DNA from: Sporomusa malonica
GTDB taxonomy: Bacteria; Bacillota; Negativicutes; Sporomusales; Sporomusaceae
Assembly (NCBI RefSeq): GCF_900176355.1
Contig: NZ_FWXI01000012.1
Coordinates: forward strand, 81,449-145,448
Reading direction: 5' to 3'
Length of the DNA: 64,000 nt
The stretch's first letter is position 1. Every line of letters starts with the position of its first letter. This document shows positions 8,695 through 18,600 of the stretch, one piece after another. A model generated the notes under the pieces. It was not told where the DNA came from and did not search any database. It saw only the letters and a list, made by a program, of their open reading frames with translations. The position numbers were made by a program, and so were the translations under genes.

Positions 8695-8725
8695 GGGCTG
8701 ATATCTAATGTTGCGATATCAGCCC
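8695..8725 (-). terminator. Hairpin downstream of the methionine gamma-lyase gene
   Basis: A perfect 11-bp stem GGGCTGATATC/GATATCAGCCC with a 9-nt loop. No T-run follows on either strand, so it may be an mRNA-stabilising or weak terminator structure rather than a strong stop. Confidence 0.5.
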
Positions 8726-8809
8726 ACTATATGTATACATGCTTTGTAGTAATTATGGGTAGTTTCTTCATTTGGACAATATCTCCTTCTTTGTATTACC
8801 AGCCGAATG

Positions 8810-10000
8810 CTATACCAGCGCCAGTGCTTGTTCAAGATCGCTAATAATATCTTCCGGGTCTTCCAGGCCAACTGACAACCGAATAAGACCATCACTAATA
8901 CCAGCTTTTAGACGTTCTTCCCGAGGTATCGGCGAGTGGGTCATCGATGCGGGATGCTGAATCAGTGTTTCAGTGTCACCAAGACTCACTGCTAATGCAC
9001 AAAGTCTAACATTATTCATGATTAAGCGCCCTGCATCTACGCCGCCGGTTACCTCAAAGCTAATAATAGCCCCAAAACTAGACATTTGCGTTAAGGCAAG
9101 TTGGTGTTGGGGATGATTTTTTAAACCCGGGTAATACACCTTTTGCACTTTCTGATGATTTTCTAGATATTGAGCAACTTGCATGGCATTTTTACAATGA
9201 CGTTCCATACGAACGCCGAGAGTTTTTAGTCCGCGCAAAGTCAACCACGCATTAAATGGGCTGATACAGCCACCGGTAATATCTTTTACTCCCACAAAGC
9301 GAACTTGATTAATAAAATCTTTTTTTCCTAAAACAACGCCCGCGACAACATCACCATGTCCATTAATATATTTAGTAGCACTATGCACAACGACATCAGC
9401 CCCTAGTTCTAACGGACGTTGGCAATATGGAGACATAAAGGTATTATCTACGATAAGTTGCGCATTGTAATCATGCACCAGCTTAGCAGTTTCAGCAATA
9501 TCAATAATTGTGAGTGTTGGGTTGGCGGGAGTCTCAATATATACAACTTTTGTATTTGGTTGCATCGCCTTGCGGATATTCTCCGGATCAGCTGCATTCA
9601 CAAAGGTAACCTCAATTCCAAATTTAGGCATGCTATGGGACAAAAGAGCATGCGTACACCCATACAAAGTATCAGCTGCGATAATATGATCCCCACTGCC
9701 ACAAAGCGTCCAAAGGGAGGCTGCAATCGCCGTCATGCCAGAAGCAACCGCTATAGCAGCTTCTGCTTTTTCAAGTGCTGCCATTTTTAGTTCGAGTGCC
9801 TGTTGAGTTGGATTTCCTAACCGAGTATAGATAAAGCCGTTTTCTTCTAAAGCAAATCTAGCAGCGCCTTGTTCAGCAGTGTCAAAGACAAACGTTGATG
9901 TTTGATAGATTGGGGTCGATAGTGCACCTGTTAGTGGATCTGGTGATTGGCCAGCATGAATAATTGTAGTATTATAGCCTCTATTTTGACGATTGTTCAT
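8810..10000 (-). CDS. megL: Methionine gamma-lyase (PLP-dependent)
   Basis: A 396-aa Cys/Met-metabolism PLP enzyme that splits L-methionine to methanethiol, 2-oxobutyrate and ammonia. The Schiff-base lysine is in '[12 protein letters not shown]' (Lys210). 'LYGCTHALL' carries Tyr113 and Cys115, matching the Tyr114/Cys116 pair that marks methionine gamma-lyases rather than cystathionine synthases/lyases. The start at 10000 has GAGGGGG 9 nt upstream; an in-frame start at 10063 is excluded because the sigma-54 promoter (10040-10055) would then lie inside the gene. Expression is probably switched on by the adjacent activator in response to an amino acid. Confidence 0.9.
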   Translation of the reverse strand: MNNRQNRGYNTTIIHAGQSPDPLTGALSTPIYQTSTFVFDTAEQGAARFALEENGFIYTRLGNPTQQALELKMAALEKAEAAIAVASGMTAIAASLWTLCGSGDHIIAADTLYGCTHALLSHSMPKFGIEVTFVNAADPENIRKAMQPNTKVVYIETPANPTLTIIDIAETAKLVHDYNAQLIVDNTFMSPYCQRPLELGADVVVHSATKYINGHGDVVAGVVLGKKDFINQVRFVGVKDITGGCISPFNAWLTLRGLKTLGVRMERHCKNAMQVAQYLENHQKVQKVYYPGLKNHPQHQLALTQMSSFGAIISFEVTGGVDAGRLIMNNVRLCALAVSLGDTETLIQHPASMTHSPIPREERLKAGISDGLIRLSVGLEDPEDIISDLEQALALV

Positions 10001-10039
10001 AAAACTATACCCCCTCGTTCGATATATATAACATGTCAT

Positions 10040-10055
10040 AGCAACTTTCATGCCA
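10040..10055 (-). promoter_or_regulatory. Sigma-54 (RpoN) promoter for megL
   Basis: The minus strand reads TGGCATGAAAGTTGCT, matching the -24/-12 consensus TGGCAC-N5-TTGCW with exact spacing and one substitution. It lies 40 bp before the megL start, giving a short leader that includes its ribosome binding site. Confidence 0.85.
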
Positions 10056-10095
10056 TATTCCACATACAGAAGCGTGAATATACTAAAAAAGAAAA

Positions 10096-10118
10096 ACCAT
10101 GCCGTTAAAAAGCATGGT
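10096..10118 (-). terminator. Intrinsic terminator of the sigma-54 activator gene
   Basis: ACCATGC/GCATGGT with a 9-nt loop, followed on the minus strand by TTTTTCTTTTTT. It ends the regulator transcript just ahead of the megL promoter. Confidence 0.85.
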
Positions 10119-10147
10119 ACCGTAATGAGACTAGCTCCCCTATTGTG

Positions 10148-11758
10148 TTATTTAGGATTACTGCCTTTTTTCAACGAACCTTCTTTGCGAGAAGCAGGAG
10201 ACAGTAAGTATTCTAATTTGTAGCGGCGAATCTTATTTAAAACAGCAGTATGAGACAGGCCAACCTCACGGGCTGCTCCCCGGGCGCTTCCATACTTTTG
10301 CAAAGCCTTTTCTAGGATTGCTTTTTCCGTATGATCTATCGTCTTTTTCAGGTTGTTTTCATTCCGCACCAACTTATTGCCCTGCTCCAGATTCTTTTCA
10401 CCTGTTATTAATAGATTAGAGATATCGATATCCCCATCAAATGTAAGATGAATTGCCCGCAGGACCACATTTTGTAGCTCTCTCACATTTCCCGGCCACT
10501 CATAACATGTCAAAAGACTATATGCAGCCTGAGAAAACTCTAGGTTTTTATTTAATTCAATACAATATTTTGTATGAAAGTACTTTAACAGTAACGGAAC
10601 ATCCTCTGGCCGTTCTCGAAGCGGTGGAATAGTAATAGGAATGACATTAATTCGATAATATAAATCTTGCCGAAACTGCTTTGCCTCTACCATTTCCTCC
10701 AAATTACGGTTTGTTGCTGCGATAATCCGGACATCAATCGGAATTTGGCTGTTACTTCCCACACGTCTGATAACCCCCTCCTGGATGGCTCTCAACAGTT
10801 TTCCTTGTAAAACAAGTGATAACTCACCAATTTCGTCAAGAAATAAGGTGCCCCGATGAGCTGCTTCAAATAACCCAATTTTCCCTCCTTTCTTCGCGCC
10901 GCTAAAAGCGCCTTCTTCATACCCAAACAGTTCACTTTCTAATAAATTTTCTGGCAGAGCAGCGCAGTTAATGGGTATAAAAGGCTGGCTATTGCGCGTA
11001 CTGGCCTCATGGATAGCTCTGGCAAATAACTCTTTACCTGTTCCGCTTTCTCCTCTGACTAGAACTGTGCAGTCACTTATTGCCACTCTTTGGGCAATGC
11101 CGATAACGTGTTCCATTGCTGTGCTGGCACGAATAATATCGCTAAATCCAAAAGTCTGACTTTTAATCATAGAATGAACTAATCTTTGAGCTGCCTTCAT
11201 GCTTTTCAGGGTCGCTACAGCTCCTATAATTTGATTGTTCTCATTTCTTATTGGGCGTCCGGAACATAAGTAATGAAGGATACCGCGGGGCGTATCTGTC
11301 AACATTTGCTGATTGTCAAAACTGTGGCCTGTTAAAAGCTCCAGCAGTTGAGTATCAGCCCCTGTTAGTTGTTTGATTTGTTGCCCTACTGCTTTCCCTT
11401 GCTCAACATAAAGCAAGCTTGCTGCTGCTGAATTGATATAGCGGATGGTTCCTTCATTATCCAAACCGATAATCCCCTCATTAGCTGACTCCAAAACAGC
11501 TTGCAATTCTTTTTCCCTTTGTTCATAAGGCTGTAAAGCAATATCCATAATATCAATAATGTCAGTATGAGCTAGTAATTCTCTTTTTAGAATTTCTTCC
11601 AATCGACTTGCAGCATTTACATAAAATTTGATAAAGATCTGTCCAGGAGAGACCTCCATCGAACTTATACTTACTCCTTCGCAGGAAAATACCTGAACCA
11701 CATCTTGAATCATCCCAATACGGTCTGTTGTCTTAACCAGCCAGCGAATTACAGACAT
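10148..11758 (-). CDS. Sigma-54-dependent activator, TyrR-like (ACT-PAS-AAA+-HTH)
   Basis: 536 aa. An N-terminal ACT-like domain (~1-70) for a small ligand such as an amino acid, a PAS domain (~80-185), an AAA+ sigma-54 interaction domain (Walker A 'GESGTGKE' at 236-243, the sigma-54 contact loop as GAFSGA at 283-288, '[11 protein letters not shown]' Walker B) and a C-terminal helix-turn-helix ('[20 protein letters not shown]'). The loop has Ser instead of the usual Thr of GAFTGA, a conservative change; TyrR itself lacks this motif, so this protein should still work with sigma-54. It sits directly upstream of megL and its sigma-54 promoter, so it most likely activates methionine breakdown. 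Confidence 0.9.
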   Translation of the reverse strand: MSVIRWLVKTTDRIGMIQDVVQVFSCEGVSISSMEVSPGQIFIKFYVNAASRLEEILKRELLAHTDIIDIMDIALQPYEQREKELQAVLESANEGIIGLDNEGTIRYINSAAASLLYVEQGKAVGQQIKQLTGADTQLLELLTGHSFDNQQMLTDTPRGILHYLCSGRPIRNENNQIIGAVATLKSMKAAQRLVHSMIKSQTFGFSDIIRASTAMEHVIGIAQRVAISDCTVLVRGESGTGKELFARAIHEASTRNSQPFIPINCAALPENLLESELFGYEEGAFSGAKKGGKIGLFEAAHRGTLFLDEIGELSLVLQGKLLRAIQEGVIRRVGSNSQIPIDVRIIAATNRNLEEMVEAKQFRQDLYYRINVIPITIPPLRERPEDVPLLLKYFHTKYCIELNKNLEFSQAAYSLLTCYEWPGNVRELQNVVLRAIHLTFDGDIDISNLLITGEKNLEQGNKLVRNENNLKKTIDHTEKAILEKALQKYGSARGAAREVGLSHTAVLNKIRRYKLEYLLSPASRKEGSLKKGSNPK

Positions 11759-11878
11759 ATTTATGCGCTCCTAACACAAAGGATATATCCAATTTTACTT
11801 CGTACTCTCTTTCAATATCAAGCGTTAATTTTCCGACTATTGCTTCAATAGCATCTGCCGCAAGGTAGATTTGTTCAT

Positions 11879-11968
11879 CCTGTTAGAAAGTATAACTTTC
11901 CGTCTGGATAAGGGCAACATCGGCTTCCGCTTTCGCCAAAGGCTCGGCATAAGCCGTGTTTTCTTTAC
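11879..11968 (+). repeat. ~88-bp interspersed repeat, copy C
   Basis: Third copy of the element at 3194 and 5861, with the same ends (GTTAGAAAGTATAACTTTCC ... GTGTTTTCTTTA) and an extra G in the middle. It abuts the inverted-repeat coding remnant at 11972, as if it had landed in that sequence. Confidence 0.88.
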
Positions 11969-12046
11969 GCGATTGCCATTAATGGAAACATTGTTGCCAC
12001 TTCCGGCAATAATGTTTCCATTAATGGCAATATTATTGCCGGACAA
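11969..12046 (-). pseudogene. Remnant of an Asn/Gly-repeat coding sequence, ended by repeat copy C
   Basis: The minus strand encodes 'SGNNIAINGNIIAGSGNNVS' followed by INGN, a low-complexity Asn/Gly repeat, and then runs straight into repeat copy C, where the sense ends. No ribosome binding site or full-length partner is seen. The same DNA forms a large inverted repeat (27-bp arms, one mismatch, 11972-11998 and 12005-12031), so the peptide repeat may be a by-product of DNA palindromes. The other parts of 11759-12106 show nothing further. Confidence 0.4.
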
Positions 12047-12106
12047 AACAACAGCCCCAGCACCGGGATAAGCGGAGCTAGGGCTAGCTAGGAATAGGAA
12101 TAGGCT

Positions 12107-13174
12107 TCACCAGCCAGACTTTGCCAGATCTTTTAAAAATAAGCTGTCTGCTAGAGGCAGCAGCACTCTATTCCCTGTAAATGCAGATTTATAAATAGCC
12201 AGTATCACTTCTAGGGCTTTTCGCCCTTCAATACCGTTAACCGAAGGTTCCAGATCACTCTTAATGGCGGTGATTATTTCCTGAAATTGACGCTGATGGC
12301 ATTCAAATGAAATGTCGGGGCTGCTTACGCCAGCATTGTCAGTACTACTTCCACCTTTATACTCATACCCTGATTTTAATTGCACAGAGGTAAGTACATC
12401 ATTTTCAATAACCGCGCTTCCTTCGGTCCCATAGATGTCGATACGTGAGACCAGCCCCGGATATGCACAGGTAGTCCCTTCAATGACCCCCAACGCGCCG
12501 GATTGAAATTTGATGGCAGCTGAGGCAGTATCCTCCACCTCAAGCCCGGTATGCCCAAAAGTTCCGCAATGGCCTGTAACCTCCGCGACCGGGCCTGCCA
12601 GGAATTGTAACATGTCAATATAATGGATGCCCTGGTTCATTAACACACCACCACCATCAATAGCCCACGTCCCACGCCATGCACCGCTATCGTAGTATTC
12701 CGGGCTCCGGTATAACTTAATATAACACCCTCCGAAAATCAGTTTCCCCAATTTCCCCTGATCAAGTAAACTCTTCAGAACGCTAACACCATCACTGTAG
12801 CGCCTTTGGAAGATGACTCCCAGCTTAACGCCTTGCTTTTGGCACGTATTAATCAAAGCATCTGCCTTTTCTAAGGTGATATCGATTGGCTTTTCGATAA
12901 CAACATGCTTACCCGCTAGCGCAGCTTCAATCCCTAACTCAGCGTGCAGTCCACTAGGAGTGCATATCGATACTGCATCAATATCAGTTCTTTTCAGCAT
13001 TTCTTGATAGTCATTATACCCATCACAATTAAATTTGACTGCAAGTTCCTGCGCCTTTGCAATATCCTTACCAAATATAGCGACCAAAGAAGCATCATGT
13101 ATGCTGGAAATTGCCTGGGCATGGATAGGAACTATTGAGCCGGTTCCAGCTATCGCGAATTTTATTCTACTCAT
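12107..13174 (-). CDS. Gfo/Idh/MocA family NAD(P)-dependent oxidoreductase
   Basis: 355 aa. The N-terminal Rossmann fold begins 'IKFAIAGTGSIVPIHAQAI' (GxGxxx nucleotide motif), and 'VVIEKPIDITLEKAD' contains the family EKP motif with its catalytic Lys. The C-terminal alpha/beta domain ('GGGVLMNQGIHYIDMLQFL') supplies the conserved His. Such enzymes oxidise or epimerise sugars, inositols or pseudo-sugars; the substrate cannot be told. The start at 13174 has GGGAGGG about 5 nt upstream; the longer frame to 13225 is unsupported. Monocistronic, divergent from the flavoprotein operon. Confidence 0.88.
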   Translation of the reverse strand: MSRIKFAIAGTGSIVPIHAQAISSIHDASLVAIFGKDIAKAQELAVKFNCDGYNDYQEMLKRTDIDAVSICTPSGLHAELGIEAALAGKHVVIEKPIDITLEKADALINTCQKQGVKLGVIFQRRYSDGVSVLKSLLDQGKLGKLIFGGCYIKLYRSPEYYDSGAWRGTWAIDGGGVLMNQGIHYIDMLQFLAGPVAEVTGHCGTFGHTGLEVEDTASAAIKFQSGALGVIEGTTCAYPGLVSRIDIYGTEGSAVIENDVLTSVQLKSGYEYKGGSSTDNAGVSSPDISFECHQRQFQEIITAIKSDLEPSVNGIEGRKALEVILAIYKSAFTGNRVLLPLADSLFLKDLAKSGW

Positions 13175-13400
13175 ATTACCCTCCCTAAACACAGATAAGA
13201 TACATATACAAGTTACTACAAACAATATATTAAATCAAATAACAACCATTGCAAGGTTGTTATAAACGGTAATCCTCAAAAGAGTTGAGCTCAAAATTCG
13301 CTGCTACCAGTGATCAGTTTTCCGTTTCAGAGCGGTGCATGATTTGAGCAGGACAACGTTGCTCCCGTCCCACAGATAACCTAGATCAAATCCCTTACAA

Positions 13401-13444
13401 TGCCTGAAAAAGCTAAATTAGCGCTTTCAGGCAATTTTCTTTTG
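13401..13444 (+). terminator. Terminator-like hairpin in the divergent spacer
   Basis: TGCCTGAAA/TTTCAGGCA with an extended GC pair, followed by ATTTTCTTTTG on the plus strand. No plus-strand gene is evident upstream (13175-13400), so it may end an unrecognised short RNA or be the relic of a lost gene. The rest of the 13175-13562 spacer is AT-rich and holds the TetR-type operator. Confidence 0.6.
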
Positions 13445-13520
13445 TAGGATAAGTAGAAAAATATCATTAGGAAACTATTTACAAAGCAATATAACAGTGT
13501 TACATTCTTGTTAGAGTTAT

Positions 13521-13539
13521 AATATAACATTGTTATATT
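13521..13539 (+). promoter_or_regulatory. Probable TetR-type operator overlapping the promoter
   Basis: A perfect palindrome AATATAACATTGTTATATT (9-bp arms, 1-nt centre) immediately overlapping a TATAAT at 13518-13523, with a related half-site TATAACAGTGTTA at ~13490. It lies 23 bp before the flavoprotein gene whose operon encodes a TetR regulator, suggesting autoregulation. Confidence 0.65.
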
Positions 13540-13562
13540 ATAGGTAACGGGGAGTGAACATC

Positions 13563-14945
13563 ATGAAGATTGTCGTACTTAATGGAAGTCCTAAGGGTGA
13601 AATCAGCGTTACTATGCAGTATGTTGGCTTTATCCAAAAGAAATTTCCGCAGCATGAACTCAAAATAATCAACATAGCTCAGCGTGCGAAACAAATTGAA
13701 AATAAAGAAGAAACATTCCAAGAAATTATCGAAGAAATAAAAGAGGCTGACGGAATACTATGGGCTTTCCCATTATATGTATTTTTGGTTCATTCTCAGT
13801 ATAAGCGATTCATTGAGCTGATAACCGAACGGTCTGCAGCGGCAGCTTTTAAAGGTAAACCTGCCGCTATCCTCACAACGTCGATTCACTTTTATGATCA
13901 TACAGCTCATAATTATATGCAGGGTATTTGCGATGACCTTGATATGAAGTTTTATGCGTCTTACTCGGCTGAAATGAGGGATTTATTTAAAGAAAACGAA
14001 AGAGAAAGACTATTACACTTCTTCCAAGGCTATTTCGAAGCAATTGTTAGAAAGGCTCCTGCTATTAATGTCTATTCGCCATTGTATCTACAGCCTTCTG
14101 AATATACCCCCAAAACTTCCCCCAACCCGATAGATACATGTGGCCGAAAAATAGTGATTATAACAGACGCAGAACAAGATCATAGTAATCTTAAACAGAT
14201 GGTAGACAGGGTTGCTGAACATTTTACGGGCCAGGCAGAAGTAATCAATCTGCACGACATTGACATTAAAGGGGGGTGCCTCGGCTGCATTCGCTGTGGA
14301 TATGATAATACTTGTGCATATAGTGGGAAGGACGGATTTATTGAATTTTATACCAACAAATTGAAAACTGCCGACATCCTAGTTTTTGCAGGAAAGATTC
14401 GTGACAGATATCTTTCTTCGTTGTGGAAGACCTTTTTTGATAGAGGATTTTTTAATACCCATATACCATCATTAGCGGGAAAGCAAGTCGCCTTTTTAAT
14501 CAGCGGACCTCTGGGGCAATTATCGAGTCTTAGACAAATCCTGGAAGCTTATACTGAATGGCAGCAAGCTAATCTTGTGGGGATTGTGACAGATGAAGAG
14601 CCTGACTCCCAAAAAATTGATAATTGCCTGCGGGAACTTGCGATCCGAAGCGTAGAATACGCTAACTCCCACTATATCAGGCCAACTACTTTCCTGGGAG
14701 TGGGAGGACGTAAGATTTTCCGTGACGAAATCTGGGGACATCTGCGATTCCCATTTGCAGCAGACCATCATTTTTATAAAACTAAAGGCTTATATGACTT
14801 TCCCCATAAGGACTACTCTACTAGAGTGCTTAATTTAATTCTCGGATGGTTGATCAAAATTCCGGCTGTACGCAAAAAAATTTATGGTACGATGATGATA
14901 AGCAAAATGGTTGAGCCGTTTCAGAAATTACTCAGCAAGCTATGA
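13563..14945 (+). CDS. Tandem flavodoxin-fold NAD(P)H:FMN oxidoreductase-like protein
   Basis: 460 aa with two flavodoxin-like domains. Domain 1 starts 'MKIVVLNGSPKGEISVTMQ', the FMN phosphate-binding pattern of NADPH-dependent FMN reductases. Domain 2 (~180-380) begins 'KIVIITDAEQDHSN' and carries 'GGCLGCIRCGYDNTC', a Cys cluster like those of iron-sulfur flavoproteins. The C-terminal ~80 residues are basic and may contact the membrane. The start ATG at 13563 is 8 nt from GGGGAG; the GTG at 13554 is too close to it. It forms an operon with the TetR gene 25 bp downstream. Likely a redox or detoxification enzyme induced by its TetR ligand. Confidence 0.82.
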   Translation: MKIVVLNGSPKGEISVTMQYVGFIQKKFPQHELKIINIAQRAKQIENKEETFQEIIEEIKEADGILWAFPLYVFLVHSQYKRFIELITERSAAAAFKGKPAAILTTSIHFYDHTAHNYMQGICDDLDMKFYASYSAEMRDLFKENERERLLHFFQGYFEAIVRKAPAINVYSPLYLQPSEYTPKTSPNPIDTCGRKIVIITDAEQDHSNLKQMVDRVAEHFTGQAEVINLHDIDIKGGCLGCIRCGYDNTCAYSGKDGFIEFYTNKLKTADILVFAGKIRDRYLSSLWKTFFDRGFFNTHIPSLAGKQVAFLISGPLGQLSSLRQILEAYTEWQQANLVGIVTDEEPDSQKIDNCLRELAIRSVEYANSHYIRPTTFLGVGGRKIFRDEIWGHLRFPFAADHHFYKTKGLYDFPHKDYSTRVLNLILGWLIKIPAVRKKIYGTMMISKMVEPFQKLLSKL

Positions 14946-14970
14946 TGAATTCAGCTCTAATGGAGGTATT

Positions 14971-15642
14971 GTGACGGATAACACGAATCAAATTAACACA
15001 CGTACTATGATTTTAGAAAAGGCACGTCATCTTTTCTTGTCTCTAGGTTATCATAAAACTACAATGCGAAATATTGCCGATGTAGCAGGAATTTCTACCG
15101 GTCCTTTATATTTTTACTTTCAAAACAAAGCTGAAGTGTTTTTCCACATTTGCAACGAGGCGTTTGATTATCTTATTGTGGATTTTCGTCGAGTCGCATC
15201 AGATGATAGCCATGCGGGTCTACGCTTACGAAATATTTACTATTCATATAAAACGTTTTATTATCAAGAACCTCAGCTCTTTGAAATTATGCATTTGCCA
15301 ACCAATCCTATGCTAGGAATTGATCTTCCGCAAACCTTGGAAGAAACGTTGAAACAAAAATCGCAGGAATTGGTTAAGATAATGGAGGGTGTTATTCAAG
15401 AAGGAATTATTCGTCAAGAGTTACGCCCAGTTGACCCATGCAAACTAGCTCTATACCTATATTCTGTGGCGGAAGGTATCTTTCTTTCCAGCCGGTTGAG
15501 TATTTTGCAGCAGTGTAACGTAAGCCTTGACGAAATGATTGATACTGCTATTGAATTAATCGGGGTAGGTATGATTGAGTTTCGCGCGGAGAGTCCCCAC
15601 GTTTCTAAAGCAGGCTGTCTCAATAGTAGTAAACCTACTTGA
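14971..15642 (+). CDS. TetR/AcrR family transcriptional regulator
   Basis: A 223-aa repressor. The N-terminal helix-turn-helix 'GYHKTTMRNIADVAGISTGP' followed by 'LYFYFQNKAEVF' is a typical TetR DNA-binding domain; the remainder is an all-helical ligand-binding domain. The GTG at 14971 is used because GGAGG lies 6 nt upstream; the frame is open to 14911 inside the preceding gene. It is co-transcribed with the flavoprotein and probably binds the palindrome at 13521-13539. Confidence 0.9.
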   Translation: MTDNTNQINTRTMILEKARHLFLSLGYHKTTMRNIADVAGISTGPLYFYFQNKAEVFFHICNEAFDYLIVDFRRVASDDSHAGLRLRNIYYSYKTFYYQEPQLFEIMHLPTNPMLGIDLPQTLEETLKQKSQELVKIMEGVIQEGIIRQELRPVDPCKLALYLYSVAEGIFLSSRLSILQQCNVSLDEMIDTAIELIGVGMIEFRAESPHVSKAGCLNSSKPT

Positions 15643-15660
15643 GGAGACAGTCGCTTTTTT
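15614..15660 (+). terminator. Intrinsic terminator of the flavoprotein-TetR operon
   Basis: GCTGTCTC/GAGACAG outer stem with TAGTA..TACTT inner pairing, followed by TCGCTTTTTT. Confidence 0.8.
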
Positions 15661-15669
15661 AACGAAAAG

Positions 15670-15687
15670 AGGACCCGCAGGTCCCCT
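15670..15687 (-). terminator. Intrinsic terminator of the pyruvate:ferredoxin oxidoreductase gene
   Basis: A short GC-rich stem (GGGGACC/GGGTCCTC on the minus strand) followed by TTTTCGTT and, further on, a run of T. Confidence 0.7.
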
Positions 15688-15693
15688 TTCCCA

Positions 15694-18600
15694 TTATTCT
15701 TTTGTTGCCGCCGCTTCTAGGTTATCCGCTTCGCATTGTCCAGCCAGTCTCCGGTAGTTTGCCAATCTTTCTTTTGCATCTTGTTCTGTTTTCTCAAACA
15801 GGGCCTCTGCCATATCGGGGAATTGCTTCTTCAAGGACGAGTAGCGTACTTCACCCATAAGGAATTCCTGGAAGTTCATGGTTGGCTCTTTTGAATCCAG
15901 CATGAATGGGTTTTTACCAGTGCCTTTCAATTGTGGATTATACCGGTACATGGCCCAATAACCACTGTCAACAGCTCGCTTGGCCTCCAACTGACTGCAG
16001 CCCATACCAACTTTTAGGCCGTGGTTGATACAAGGAGCATAGGCGATAATTAAGGAGGGCCCCGGATAAGCTTCAGCCTCGGCAATCGCTTTGAGGGTTT
16101 GATTTTTGTCGGCACCCATAGCGATTTGCGCTACATAGACATACCCATAGCTCATGGCGATCATACCCAGATCTTTTTTCTTAGTGCGCTTGCCGCTAGC
16201 CGCAAACTTTGCAATGGCTGCTGTCGGCGTTGCTTTGGAGGACTGACCTCCCGTATTTGAGTATACTTCGGTATCAAATACCAGAACATTGACATCTTCA
16301 CCAGAGGCCAGCACATGATCCAGACCCCCAAAGCCGATATCATAGGCCCAGCCGTCGCCGCCAAAGAGCCATTGCGATCTCTTCACCAAAAAGTCTCTAT
16401 TCCTGTAGATTTCATTCAAGAGCGGCTCATCACCCTTTACCGTTTCCAGGGCCGCAATCAACCTATCAGCCCTGGCCCGCGTACCTTCGCCTTGTTCTTG
16501 ATTCACTAACCAATCTTCACAGGCTACACTGAATTCTTCTCCTAAATTCAGCTTGGCCGCCACCGTGATATCCATAGCCAATTTTTCTCTGATTTGCTTT
16601 ACGCCAAGCAGCATACCCAGCCCAAATTCGGCATTGTCTTCAAACAGCGAGTTACCCCAGGCAGGTCCATGACCCCGGTAATTCTTCGTGTAAGGCACAG
16701 ACGGTGCACTGCCTGCCCAGACCGAAGAACAACCGGTAGCGTTGGCCACCATCATCCTGTCGCCGAACAATTGCGTGACCAGTTTAGCGTATGGGGTTTC
16801 GGTGCAGCCTGCGCAAGCACCCGAGAATTCGAGCAGCGGCTGTTCAAATTGGCTGCCCTTTACCGTAAATGGATTCATCGGATTGGCTTTCGGGGATACG
16901 GTCATGGCATAATCCCACAAGAATTGTTGATCAAGTTGAGTCTCAAGCGGTTTCATTTCCAAGGCTTTTTGTTTAGACGGACAAACCTGCGCACAGTTAC
17001 CACAGCCTGTGCAATCATAAGGAGAAACCACAATGGAAAAATTCAGGTCGGTTACACCGGTCACTGATTTTCCAATAAAACCCATCGGGGCTTTTTTCAG
17101 CTCTTCCCCATTGAGCAATACCGGTCTAATGGCAGCATGCGGACATACATAGGAACACTGATTACATTGTATGCAGTGTTCAGCCAGCCAATAGGGAACA
17201 TCAATGGCAATACCGCGTTTTTCATAGGCTGAAGTACCCAAGGGAAAAGTGCCGTCTTCCATACCAAGAAAAGCGCTTACCGGTAGTTTATCCCCTTCCT
17301 GCCGGTTCATGGGGATCAGAATGTTATTAATAAAGGCTGGCGTTTGTTTGGTCTCACTGCTTACAGCTTGGGTATTGCCCCAGGATGCAGGGACATTGAT
17401 TTTCAGACAGGCGTCTACCCCCTTGTCAATGGCGAGGTTATTCATGCTGACAATTTTTTCGCCTTTATTGCCGTAAGATTTTACAACTGCCTCTTTTAGA
17501 TATTTAAGGGCTTCTTCCACAGGGATAATATCAGCAATTTTGAAGAACGCCGATTGCATGATCATGTTGATCCTGCCGCCGAGACCAAGCTCCTGGGCAA
17601 TGCCAACAGCATCTAACGTGTAAAAGTTAATATTATGTTCGAAAATATAACGCTTCATCGCGGCAGGCAGTCTATCCTCCAGTTCCTGACCGGTCCAAGT
17701 ACAGTTTAATAGAAAACTGCCGCCTTGCTTTAACCCTTCCAACACATTGTATTTTTCTACATATGACTGGTTGTGACAGGCAATAAAATCAGCCTTATTG
17801 ATTAGGTACGGAGACTTTATTGGTTGTTTCCCAAATCGTAAATGCGAGATAGTAACGCCACCGGATTTCTTGGCGTCATAGGTAAAGTAAGCCTGGGCAT
17901 ACATACTGGTGTGATCGCCAATGATTTGGATGGCGTTCTTGTTAGCTCCAACCGTGCCATCTGAGCCAAGCCCCCAAAACTTGCAAGCTTTAGCCCCGAG
18001 CGGGGTAGTATCAATATCTTGGCCAAACGGCAATGAGGTATGATTTACATCGTCAACAATACCGACGGTAAAGTTATCTTTTGGCTGCTTTTCTTTGAGA
18101 TTTTCAAAAATGGCTTGAACATGGCCGGGAATTACATCTTTACCACCAATACCGCATCTACCGCCCACAATGGCCGGCTGCCACTCTTTGCCATAAAATG
18201 CTGATTTTACATCAAGATATAGCGGCTCGGCAACAGCTCCCATCTCTTTCGTCCTATCCAAAACAGCAATCTTCTTCACTGTCCTGGGAATATATTTAAA
18301 GAAATGTTCGATTGAAAACGGTCGAAACAAATGAACTGTCAGCAACCCAACTTTCTCGCCATTGGCATTCAGATAGTCTACTGCCTCTTCAATTGCTTCA
18401 CACATCGAACCCATAGCAATAATCATTCGATCAGCATCTTCGGCACCGTAATAGTTGAACAGATGGTATTCCCGGCCGGTAAGCTTGCTAATTTCACTCA
18501 TATAGCCCTCTACAATATCTGGAAGGGCTTGATGATACCGATTGGATACTTCTCGTTGCTGGAAGTAAATATCGGAATTCTGAACCGTTCCCTTTAAGAC

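Noticed and set aside
8740..8809. A 14-codon frame after megL with AAGGAG
   Set aside because: Too short, with no family and poor spacing; more likely spacer.
10001..10063. A longer N-terminus for methionine gamma-lyase
   Set aside because: The sigma-54 promoter lies inside this stretch and a better ribosome binding site precedes 10000.
13262..13400. A possible transposase relic
   Set aside because: The short translation seen in one frame has a stop in the middle and no clear match, so no feature is claimed.
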